The translations under genes and the position numbers were made by a program. Positions 1 through 5,965 of a DNA stretch of 8,213 nt are shown here, in pieces. The stretch comes from Candidatus Bipolaricaulota bacterium (GTDB lineage Bacteria; Bipolaricaulota; Bipolaricaulia; UBA7950; UBA9294). Every line of letters begins with the position of its first letter. The first letter of the stretch is position 1. The notes beneath the pieces are model-generated. The model was not told the origin of the DNA. It was given only the letters and a program-made list of their open reading frames with translations, and made no database searches. The DNA is taken from the NCBI GenBank assembly GCA_030612565.1, contig JAUWNQ010000018.1, positions 1 to 8,213 on the forward strand. Direction: 5' to 3'.

Positions 1-56
1 CGCAGCCGCCCGGCGGGTTATGCGGATGCCGTTTAGGCTGCCTTAGGAATTTGTAA

Positions 57-380
57 ATGACTTATCCTATTCTCGAACACGATCCAACGCGCGAAGCCTT
101 CATCGAGCCCTCCAAGGTCAATAAGAAGCGCAACATGCCTGAGCATTGCGTTATTTGCTTCTTTATGGACATCATCGAGAAGGTTGCCCCTGAGCATGCC
201 GCTCAGGCACTTGTTGAGAATCGATGGGGGGATGGGCCGCATCCTTCCTGTTTATGAAATCGAATACAGAGATCAAGCTTGGCTTTCTTCCATCCCGGTA
301 TTGGGTCCGCATCGTCCGCTGGTATCCTGGAGGAAGTGATCGCGTTCGGTTGCAGCAAGTTCATCCTTGCTGGGCTCTAG
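57..380 (+). pseudogene. Decayed nucleoside phosphorylase (PNP/UDP family) gene remnant
   Basis: The frame opening at ATG 57 reads MTYPILEHDPTREAF, then IEPSKV and PEHCVICFFMDIIEK, which I recognise as the N-terminus of a nucleoside (uridine/purine) phosphorylase-like family. The similarity then changes frame. Positions 247-279 read PVYEIEYRDQ in another frame, and from about 279 the original frame resumes with LAFFHPGIGS, ILEEVIAFGC and SKFILAG, ending at TAG 378-380. The original frame also meets TGA at 255-257. The reading frame is thus broken by two roughly compensating shifts. It ends near one third of the usual length (about 250-300 residues), before most of the catalytic domain. Weak echoes such as LPPPLRAI around 440-470 suggest a more eroded continuation. 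An AGGA at 45-48 could be the old ribosome binding site. Family identification is from remembered motifs; the broken frame is seen directly. Sequencing error could explain a frameshift but not the missing C-terminal two thirds. Confidence 0.68.
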
Positions 381-490
381 TGTTGGTTTGCAAGACCTGC
401 TCGTTATGCAAGGTGGACCTACTTCCAGCTCGTCCAGCATGATCCCTTTGGGAATCTTCCCCCGCCGCTACGTGCGATTGCATCGTGACG
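381..490. other. Non-coding stretch between phosphorylase remnant and aconitase promoter
   Basis: No intact gene is visible here. All three forward frames contain stops or give low-complexity translations. Faint phosphorylase-like echoes remain in shifting frames (for example DPFGNLPPPLRAI, about 438-476), so this is probably the most eroded part of the same dead gene, now serving as upstream sequence of the aconitase promoter. Confidence 0.4.
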
Positions 491-505
491 GCGAATAGTT
501 ATAAT
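478..505 (+). promoter_or_regulatory. Sigma-70-type promoter of the aconitase gene
   Basis: A perfect -10 hexamer TATAAT lies at 500-505, and a partial -35 TTGCAT at 478-483 is separated from it by 16 bases. Transcription would begin near 512, giving a very short leader of about 16 bases before the GTG start at 528. The -10 box sits inside an imperfect inverted repeat (490-509), which could be an operator. Confidence 0.5.
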
Positions 506-509
506 CGCC
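490..509. promoter_or_regulatory. Imperfect palindrome over the aconitase -10 box (possible operator)
   Basis: GGCGAATAGTTATAATCGCC has 8-base arms (490-497 and 502-509) that match at 7 of 8 positions around a 4-base centre. It spans the TATAAT hexamer, the usual place for a repressor site. Its right half contains ATAATC, also present in the palindrome over the promoter of the IclR gene. The shared string may simply reflect two -10 regions. Confidence 0.3.
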
Positions 510-527
510 CGCTTAGAGGTGGTTATA

Positions 528-2426
528 GTGCCCAAGACGATTACGGAGAAGATCCTTTCACGCCACGTGCGCGAAGGGAACCTGAAACAGGGGGCGGAGG
601 TCGGAATTCGAATCGATCACTGCCTGACGCAGGACTCTACAGGAACGATGGCCTGGCTCGAGTTCGAATCGCTCGGGCTGGAACGGGTTAAAGCAGAGAA
701 GGTTGTCTCCTACTCGGATCACACCTCCCTCGGGTTCAAGGGGGAGTCGACCGACGATCACATCTTCCTCCAGACGATCGCGTCCCACTATGGGGCGCTC
801 TTCTCAAAGAACGGGAATGGGGTCTGTCATCAGCTTCACTACGAGCGCTTCGGCGCACCGGGGAAGACTCTTCTCGGTTCCGACTCCCATACTCCAACCG
901 CGGGTGGGCTGGGGATGCTCGGGATCGGTGCCGGCGGGGTGGATGTAGCCGTGGCGATGGGGGGAGGGCTCTTCTACCTCATCGTCCCTAAGATGATGCG
1001 GGTCGTCCTCACCAACGAGCTTCCGTGGGGCGTTTCGGCGAAGGATGTGGCATTGGAGCTCCTGCGACGGATCTCGGTGAAGGGCGGCGTCGGCTACTTC
1101 ATCGAGTTTGCGGGGCCCGCGGTGAAGACCCTCTCCGTTCCGGAGCGGGCGACGATCACCAACATGTGCACCGAGACAGGAGCGACCTCGTCGATCTTCC
1201 CAGCGGACGAGATCACCGCGGCATTCTTGAAGATGCAGGGGCGCGAAGGGGACTTTACCGAACTCTCTCCAGACGAGGATGCCACTTACGACCAGACGAT
1301 CGAGATCGATCTTTCAACGTTGAAGCCGCTCGTCGCGATGCCCGGGATGCCGGACAACGTTTACGACATCGAAGAGGTCCTCGGGACGAAGCTCGACCAG
1401 GTGTTCATCGGGTCCTGCACCAACGGTAGTTTCCGCGATATCAAGATCGTCGCGGAGATGCTCAAAGGGAAGCAGGGCTCAACCGCGATCGATGTGATCG
1501 TCTCCCCTGGTTCGCGTCAGGCCTGGGAGATGCTGATAGAGGATGGTAGCTTCCTTGCCCTCACCAAGGCCGGTGTGCGGATGATCGAGCCGGGGTGCAA
1601 CGCCTGCATCGGGATCGGGTTCGTCCCTGGGAACGAGCACCTGTCGTTGCGCACGGTGAACCGAAACTGGAAGGGACGTGGCGGGAGCAAGTTCGGGAAG
1701 CTCGCCCTGTGCAGCCCACAGGTCGCCGCTGCATCCGCCCTTACCGGACGGATCGCCGACCCGCGTGAACTTCCGCCAGTGGCGGTCAGTATCGACCGAC
1801 TCACGGTGGACGACTACCTGATCCTCGATCCAGTGGGAGATCGGATGGAGATCAAACGCGCGCCGAATATCGTCCAACTCAGACCGCAGGAACCCCTCTC
1901 CCCGATCTTGAAGGGCGAGGTATTGCTCAAGCTGGGGGACGGGATCTCGACCGACGCGATTATGCCGGCCGGACCACTCACCCAACACCTGCGCAGCAAT
2001 CTCCCCGAGATTTCCAAATTCACCTTCTATTACGAGGACAATGAGTTTGCGGCTCGTGCGCAAGAGAAGGGAGGTGGGTTCATCGTTGGCGGGGATAACT
2101 ACGGCCAGGGATCATCGCGTGAACACGCCGCCCTCGCGCCGTGGCAGCTGGGGATCAAGGCGGTCTTTGCCAAGACCTACGCCCGCATCCACCGATCCAA
2201 CCTGATCAACGTGGGGATCATCCCCTTCTTGTGCGACACCGACGTCCTCGATCAGGGGGATCAACTGGAGATCGACGTCTCCAATCTGGATGGCGACATG
2301 ATCCTTACCAACAAGACAAAGGGCGAGACGCTCGCTGTTCGTCACGATCTCTCCCCGCGCGAGGTGGAGATGATAAAGATGGGAGGTCTCCTCTCCTATA
2401 CAACAGCGCAGAACAAGAAGCGTTAA
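528..2426 (+). CDS. Aconitate hydratase, Aquifex type
   Basis: Converts citrate to isocitrate through cis-aconitate, in the cytoplasm, with a [4Fe-4S] cluster. The cluster ligands are visible as Cys297 (FIGSCTNGS) and Cys357/Cys360 (PGCNACIG). Substrate-side motifs are SDSHTPTAGG (Asp119-Ser120-His121) and, in the C-terminal swivel domain, YGQGSSREH (525-533, with Arg531). At 632 residues it is much shorter than AcnA or AcnB (about 850-900). It looks like a fused LeuC-like plus LeuD-like protein, matching the Aquifex-type putative aconitase family. I choose GTG 528 because AGAGGTGG (515-522) is a good ribosome binding site five bases upstream; the in-frame GTG 519 lies within that site. The gene has its own promoter and a terminator-like hairpin 29 bases after the stop, so it is probably transcribed separately from icd-aclBA, whose pathway step it adjoins. 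Homoaconitase or isopropylmalate isomerase activity is less likely given the isocitrate dehydrogenase and ATP-citrate lyase neighbours. Confidence 0.93.
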   Translation: MPKTITEKILSRHVREGNLKQGAEVGIRIDHCLTQDSTGTMAWLEFESLGLERVKAEKVVSYSDHTSLGFKGESTDDHIFLQTIASHYGALFSKNGNGVCHQLHYERFGAPGKTLLGSDSHTPTAGGLGMLGIGAGGVDVAVAMGGGLFYLIVPKMMRVVLTNELPWGVSAKDVALELLRRISVKGGVGYFIEFAGPAVKTLSVPERATITNMCTETGATSSIFPADEITAAFLKMQGREGDFTELSPDEDATYDQTIEIDLSTLKPLVAMPGMPDNVYDIEEVLGTKLDQVFIGSCTNGSFRDIKIVAEMLKGKQGSTAIDVIVSPGSRQAWEMLIEDGSFLALTKAGVRMIEPGCNACIGIGFVPGNEHLSLRTVNRNWKGRGGSKFGKLALCSPQVAAASALTGRIADPRELPPVAVSIDRLTVDDYLILDPVGDRMEIKRAPNIVQLRPQEPLSPILKGEVLLKLGDGISTDAIMPAGPLTQHLRSNLPEISKFTFYYEDNEFAARAQEKGGGFIVGGDNYGQGSSREHAALAPWQLGIKAVFAKTYARIHRSNLINVGIIPFLCDTDVLDQGDQLEIDVSNLDGDMILTNKTKGETLAVRHDLSPREVEMIKMGGLLSYTTAQNKKR

Positions 2427-2455
2427 CCAGTTTTCCTTTACAACCCTGAGTCTGC

Positions 2456-2492
2456 GCGCACCGCTCGATCATGAGCGGTGCGCTTCTCTCTC
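2456..2492 (+). terminator. Hairpin terminator after the aconitase gene
   Basis: GCGCACCGCTC (2456-2466) pairs perfectly with GAGCGGTGCGC (2473-2483) around a 6-base loop. It is followed by a pyrimidine-rich TTCTCTCTC rather than a clean T run. Position and stem strength fit an intrinsic terminator separating the aconitase gene from the IclR promoter, though the broken T tract makes termination less certain. Confidence 0.65.
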
Positions 2493-2499
2493 GCAGCCC

Positions 2500-2528
2500 T
2501 TGAAAAGGGGCGATCAAGGGATTATCAT
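2500..2528 (+). promoter_or_regulatory. Sigma-70-type promoter of the IclR-icd-aclBA unit
   Basis: The -35 TTGAAA (2500-2505) and -10 TATCAT (2523-2528) each match the consensus at 5 of 6 positions, with the ideal 17-base spacer. Predicted transcription start is near 2535, about 50 bases before the TTG start of the regulator. It is the only convincing promoter I see before icd, so it may drive the whole block to aclA. Confidence 0.6.
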
Positions 2529-2532
2529 AATC
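2520..2532. promoter_or_regulatory. Perfect 13-bp palindrome covering the -10 box (likely operator)
   Basis: GATTAT-C-ATAATC is a perfect inverted repeat with a single central base, lying exactly on the TATCAT hexamer. A protein bound there would block RNA polymerase. IclR-family regulators commonly control their own promoters through short A/T-rich palindromes of about this size, so autoregulation by the adjacent gene is a reasonable inference. Confidence 0.45.
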
Positions 2533-2548
2533 ACATAGTAAGATCGTA

Positions 2549-2565
2549 TTCTCGTAATGAGAGAA
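2549..2565. promoter_or_regulatory. Second inverted repeat in the IclR leader
   Basis: TTCTC (2549-2553) and GAGAA (2561-2565) flank a 7-base centre, roughly 15-30 bases past the predicted transcription start. It may be a second operator or a weak leader hairpin. The arms are short, so chance is possible. Confidence 0.25.
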
Positions 2566-2587
2566 CAAGCTCAAGGGACGGGGGCGC

Positions 2588-3136
2588 TTGAACACACTGG
2601 ATAAGTTCGTCAACATCTTGACCCTGTTCACCGAGGGGATGCCTGTGATGAGCGTCCCTGAGATTGCAATGAGCCTTCAACTTCCCACGAGCACAGCCTA
2701 CCGCTATGTCTCCGCACTGAAACAGGCCGGGCTGATCGAAGAGGCGACAGGGACAGACGGCTACTCCCTCGGTACAAAGATCCTCGAACTCGCCCGCGCT
2801 GTCCCCAAGAAGACCCTCCAACAGATCTCAGTTCCCATCATGACTCAACTGGCCAATGAAACCGGAGAGACCATCATCCTCTGTGGACTACGCGACGATG
2901 ACGGGGTCTGCCTGGAGAAGGTGGAGGGGAACCACGTCCTGCGCGTTTCTCATCAGCGCGGGGCGACCGTTCCCTTGTATGCAGGGACTGCAGGGAAGGT
3001 ACTCCTGGCTTACCTCGATGAGAGCGAGCGCGATGAGATCATCAACCGGATCGAGTTAACCAAGTTCTCCGAGACCACAATCACCGATCAACGCAAACTG
3101 AAGGAAGAGCTCCGAAGCATCAGGGCCCAGGGGTAG
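2588..3136 (+). CDS. IclR-family transcriptional regulator, frame cut by an in-frame TAG
   Basis: The predicted product is 182 residues: a winged helix-turn-helix (about 1-60, recognition helix near PTSTAYRYVSALKQ at 33-46) and most of an IclR effector-binding domain, including the typical GATVPLYAGTAGKVLLAY (125-142). TTG 2588 is chosen because the N-terminus TLDKFVNILTLF fits the family's first helix. No ATG or GTG lies in frame between it and the upstream stop at 2558; the G-rich GGGACGGGGG could serve as ribosome binding site. The frame stops at TAG 3134-3136, just after IRAQG. Family members usually have an aromatic residue there, and homology continues in the same frame after it (separate entry). 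The short product would lack the last strands and helix of the effector domain and might still bind DNA without responding to a ligand. It lies directly before icd-aclBA, so a role in controlling that block or itself is plausible. Confidence 0.85.
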   Translation: MNTLDKFVNILTLFTEGMPVMSVPEIAMSLQLPTSTAYRYVSALKQAGLIEEATGTDGYSLGTKILELARAVPKKTLQQISVPIMTQLANETGETIILCGLRDDDGVCLEKVEGNHVLRVSHQRGATVPLYAGTAGKVLLAYLDESERDEIINRIELTKFSETTITDQRKLKEELRSIRAQG

Positions 3137-3340
3137 GCGGAGAGCGATGGCGAGGGCATCCGCGAAACCTACGGGAGCGGAGCACCTATCTTGTCTCAGT
3201 CGGGTAAGGCCCTCGCAGCGTTGAGCGTCTCCGCACCGACGCATCGGCTCGAGGGGAAGAAGCGTGAACAGACTATTAAGCTGGTGGTCACCGCCGCCAG
3301 GAGGATCACGGAAGGGCTGTTGACACAAGAGGTTCAATAA
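3137..3340 (+). pseudogene. C-terminal part of the IclR gene, in frame after the TAG
   Basis: Continuing the same frame past the TAG gives 67 further codons to TAA 3338-3340. They read AESDGEGIRE, SGAPILSQSGK and ALAALSVSAPTHRL, then a final amphipathic stretch (VVTAARRITEGLL). This is the expected end of an IclR effector domain (GAPI and the ALSVSAP strand, then the last helix). Joined to the upstream part, the frame is 250 codons long, the normal family length, with no indel. The single lesion is one codon, TAG, where Tyr (TAT or TAC) is common, so one base change explains it. The segment shows no further decay. Recent nonsense mutation, sequencing or assembly error, or stop readthrough are all possible. 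Confidence 0.8.
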
Positions 3341-3374
3341 GACACAGGCCACAAAGAAAAGGAGTGTGGAAACA

Positions 3375-4670
3375 ATGAGTAACGACCGAGCAGAGAGCGG
3401 CACCGCGATTACGATCACGGAGGGGCGCCTGAACGTCCCGGATCGACCGATCATCCCTTACATCCGTGGGGATGGTATCGGGGTGGATGTCACCCCTGTG
3501 ATGTTGAAGGTGGTCGACGCCGCGGTGGAGAAGGCCTACAACGGCAAGAAGAAGATCGAGTGGCTGAAGGTTTACGCCGGGGACGAGGCGATTGCCAAGA
3601 ACCATTCCGATCTATCCGAGGAGGAGATCGTGGCGATCCCTCCCGATGAGCGACAAAAGCTCTACCTCCCCGAGGAGACGATCCAGGCGATCCGCGATTA
3701 CCTGGTTGCGATCAAGGGGCCACTTACCACGCCGGTGGGGGGCGGGATCCGCAGCCTGAACGTGACCCTGCGCAAGGTCCTCGACCTCTACGCATGCGTG
3801 CGGCCGGTCTGCCACATCGGAACCCCGGCTCCGGTGAAGCGCCCGCAGGACCTGGATATCGTCTTCTTCCGCGAAAATACCGAGGACGTCTACGCCGGGA
3901 TCGAATGGCGGGCCGGAACCCCGGAGGCGGACAAGGTGATCGCCTGGCTGACCGACGAAATGGGTGTGGGTAACAAGATTCGATTCCCCCAGATGTGCGG
4001 GATAGGGGTCAAGCCGATCAGCGAGGAGGGGACGAAGCGCCTCGTGCGCGCGGCGATCGACTACGCAATCGCTAACGGACGCGAGTCGATCACCCTCGCC
4101 CACAAGGGGAACATCATGAAGTTCACCGAGGGTGCCTTCCGCGATTGGGGGTACGAGGTCGGGCGTGAGTACGAGGAGATCATCACCGAAGACGAGGTGT
4201 ACAAGGATCATGGTGGGACCGTTCCCGCGGGGAAGATCGTTCTCAAGGATCGCATCGCGGACCAGTTCTTCCAGCAGATGCTCCTTCGTCCGGATGAGTA
4301 TGATGTGGTAGCCACGATGAACCTGAACGGTGATTACATGTCCGACGCAGCCGCGGCCCAGGTCGGCGGGCTCGGCGTCGCTCCCGGGGCGAACATCAAC
4401 TACACCACCGGGATGAGCCTGTTCGAGGCGACACACGGGACGGCACCCAAGCACGCCGGCCAGGACAAGGTCAACCCGGGAAGCCTTATCCTCTCCGCGG
4501 TGGAGATGCTCCGCTACATGAAGTGGAGCGAGGCAGCGGAGATGATACTATCCGGGATAAAGCGCGCGATTGCGTCCAAGCGGGTGACTTACGACCTCGA
4601 ACGGCAGATGGAAGGGGCGACGCTACTCTCCTGTTCCGCGTTCGGCGACGAGATAATCAAAAACCTTTAA
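3375..4670 (+). CDS. icd: NADP-type isocitrate dehydrogenase
   Basis: Catalyses isocitrate to 2-oxoglutarate plus CO2, or the reverse reductive carboxylation, in the cytoplasm as a dimer. The 431-residue length and motifs match the E. coli-type enzyme: [13 protein letters not shown] near the N-terminus, RSLNVTLRK with Ser127 at the position of the substrate-binding, regulatory serine (E. coli Ser113), [33 protein letters not shown], and [18 protein letters not shown]. Cofactor positions are Lys359 (kept), His360 (Tyr in E. coli), Tyr406 and Arg410 (both kept in TYDLER), which favours NADP. I choose ATG 3375 because AAGGAG (3359-3364) lies 10 bases before it, whereas GTG 3366 is too close to that site. 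The gene starts 34 bases after the end of the IclR frame, and aclB begins 17 bases after its stop, indicating one transcription unit. Ser127 is present, but I see no AceK kinase gene here. Confidence 0.95.
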   Translation: MSNDRAESGTAITITEGRLNVPDRPIIPYIRGDGIGVDVTPVMLKVVDAAVEKAYNGKKKIEWLKVYAGDEAIAKNHSDLSEEEIVAIPPDERQKLYLPEETIQAIRDYLVAIKGPLTTPVGGGIRSLNVTLRKVLDLYACVRPVCHIGTPAPVKRPQDLDIVFFRENTEDVYAGIEWRAGTPEADKVIAWLTDEMGVGNKIRFPQMCGIGVKPISEEGTKRLVRAAIDYAIANGRESITLAHKGNIMKFTEGAFRDWGYEVGREYEEIITEDEVYKDHGGTVPAGKIVLKDRIADQFFQQMLLRPDEYDVVATMNLNGDYMSDAAAAQVGGLGVAPGANINYTTGMSLFEATHGTAPKHAGQDKVNPGSLILSAVEMLRYMKWSEAAEMILSGIKRAIASKRVTYDLERQMEGATLLSCSAFGDEIIKNL

Positions 4671-4687
4671 AAGAGGGTGAATGACTG

Positions 4688-5965
4688 ATGGCACAGAAAG
4701 GGATACGTGAATACGACGCCAAGCGCCTCATTGCGAAGGCGCTACCTGAGTATTCGAACGGAGCGTTCAGCTTCGAGGGGCGGCTGGCACTCGTCTCTCC
4801 GGAGACGGACCTCACCGCCCTGGTGGGGGAGAATCCATGGCTGAAGAGTGAGCGGCTGGTCGTAAAACCGGATCAGCTGTTCGGAAAGAGGGGGAAGAAC
4901 AACCTTCTCCTCCTCGATGTCGATTTCGATCAGGCACGTGCGTGGATCGAAGAACGGATGAATAAAGAGGTGATGATCGTGCAGACGACCGGTGAGACTA
5001 CCGGCCGGCTGACGCATTTCTTGATCGAGCCGTTCGTTCCCCACGAGGAGGAATACTACCTGGCGTTTACCTCCAAGGCCGATGCGGATATCATCCATTT
5101 CTCCACTAAGGGCGGAGTGGACATCGAGGCGGTGTGGAATTCTGTCGTGACGATCGAGGTGCCGGTGGCCGCCGACGTGTCGGCCCCTGACATCATCTCT
5201 CACCTACCCGACATCGCCAAGAAGGAGACGGTCGCCGCGTTTATCAAAGCTCTCTTCGCGATCTACCGCGACTACTACTTTGCCTATCTCGAGTTCAACC
5301 CGATTGCCTTCTCGGGCGACACCGTCGTCCCTCTGGACACGGTAGCGAAGCTCGACGACACCGCTGCCTTCCAGTGCGCCGAGAAGTGGGGGAAGATCGA
5401 GTTTCCCAAGGCGTTCGGGAGCACTTTCACCAAGGAAGAGGCGCACATCGCTTCCCTTGACGAAAAGACCGGGGCATCGCTCAAGCTGACCCTCCTCAAC
5501 CCCGAGGGACGCGTGTGGACGCTCGTCGCCGGCGGCGGGGCGAGTGTCATCTACGCGGACACGGTCGTCGATCTGGGGTACGGGAAAGAACTCGCAAACT
5601 ACGGGGAGTACAGTGGAAACCCGACGGCCGAGTTGACCTACGAGTACACCAAAACGGTCCTCGACCTTATGACGCGGAAACCCGATCCGGATGGTCGGCC
5701 TAAGTACCTGCTGATCGGCGGCGGCATCGCCAACTTCACCGATGTTGCTAAGACGTTCACCGGGATCATCAAGGCACTTGAGGACTACAAGGACAAACTG
5801 CGCGAGAACAACGTAAAGATCTACGTGCGTCGCGGCGGCCCCAACTATAAGGAAGGGCTGGAGAACATGCGACGGGTCGGAGAACGGATCGGTGTTCCCC
5901 TCGAAGTCTACGGCCCGGAGACCCACATGACCCGCATCGTATCACTCGCACTGGAGGCCAATTGA
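4688..5965 (+). CDS. aclB: ATP-citrate lyase, small (ATP-grasp) subunit
   Basis: With AclA it cleaves citrate and CoA, using ATP, to acetyl-CoA, oxaloacetate, ADP and phosphate. This 425-residue protein aligns by eye with the N-terminal third of human ACLY. The ATP-grasp part has VVKPDQLFGKRGK (Lys60, nucleotide side), FLIEPFVPH, and the metal-site motif YLEFNPI (Glu202, Asn204). The following citrate-binding domain has GASLKLTLLNP, VAGGGASVIYAD, LANYGEYSG, IANFTDVAKTF (Asn349, Thr351) and YVRRGGPNYKEG (Arg381/Arg382). These residues distinguish it from succinyl-CoA synthetase beta subunit. ATG 4688 follows GAGGGTG (4673-4679) with an 8-base spacer; the ATG at 4681 is out of frame and opens only a tiny frame. 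The gene follows icd by 17 bases, and its stop overlaps the aclA start, so the two subunits should be made together. Confidence 0.95.
   Translation: MAQKGIREYDAKRLIAKALPEYSNGAFSFEGRLALVSPETDLTALVGENPWLKSERLVVKPDQLFGKRGKNNLLLLDVDFDQARAWIEERMNKEVMIVQTTGETTGRLTHFLIEPFVPHEEEYYLAFTSKADADIIHFSTKGGVDIEAVWNSVVTIEVPVAADVSAPDIISHLPDIAKKETVAAFIKALFAIYRDYYFAYLEFNPIAFSGDTVVPLDTVAKLDDTAAFQCAEKWGKIEFPKAFGSTFTKEEAHIASLDEKTGASLKLTLLNPEGRVWTLVAGGGASVIYADTVVDLGYGKELANYGEYSGNPTAELTYEYTKTVLDLMTRKPDPDGRPKYLLIGGGIANFTDVAKTFTGIIKALEDYKDKLRENNVKIYVRRGGPNYKEGLENMRRVGERIGVPLEVYGPETHMTRIVSLALEAN

Noticed and set aside
1..56. GC-rich start (CCGCC-C-GGCGG) as a terminator of an upstream gene.
   Set aside because: The stem is only five pairs with a one-base centre, which cannot fold as a normal hairpin, and no T tract follows.
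224..442. Forward 72-codon frame overlapping the phosphorylase remnant.
   Set aside because: It has no family-like sequence; the recognisable residues lie in the other two frames, so it is an accidental frame through a dead gene.
3134..3136. Reassignment of TAG to an amino acid (for example pyrrolysine) to explain the interrupted IclR gene.
   Set aside because: aclA ends at TAG 7810 with another in-frame TAG six bases later, as expected for an ordinary stop. One in-frame TAG in one gene does not support a changed code.
3320..3348. Perfect TTGACA at 3320-3325, 50 bases before the icd start, suggesting a second promoter.
   Set aside because: No acceptable -10 lies 15-19 bases downstream (the sequence there is like CACAGG), and the hexamer is inside the coding frame of the IclR C-terminus.
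3612..4454. Long antisense open frame of 280 codons opposite icd, with similar ones opposite the aconitase, aclB and aclA genes.
   Set aside because: These lie fully within well-recognised enzymes, have compositions expected from the complement of GC-rich genes, and show no recognisable motifs.
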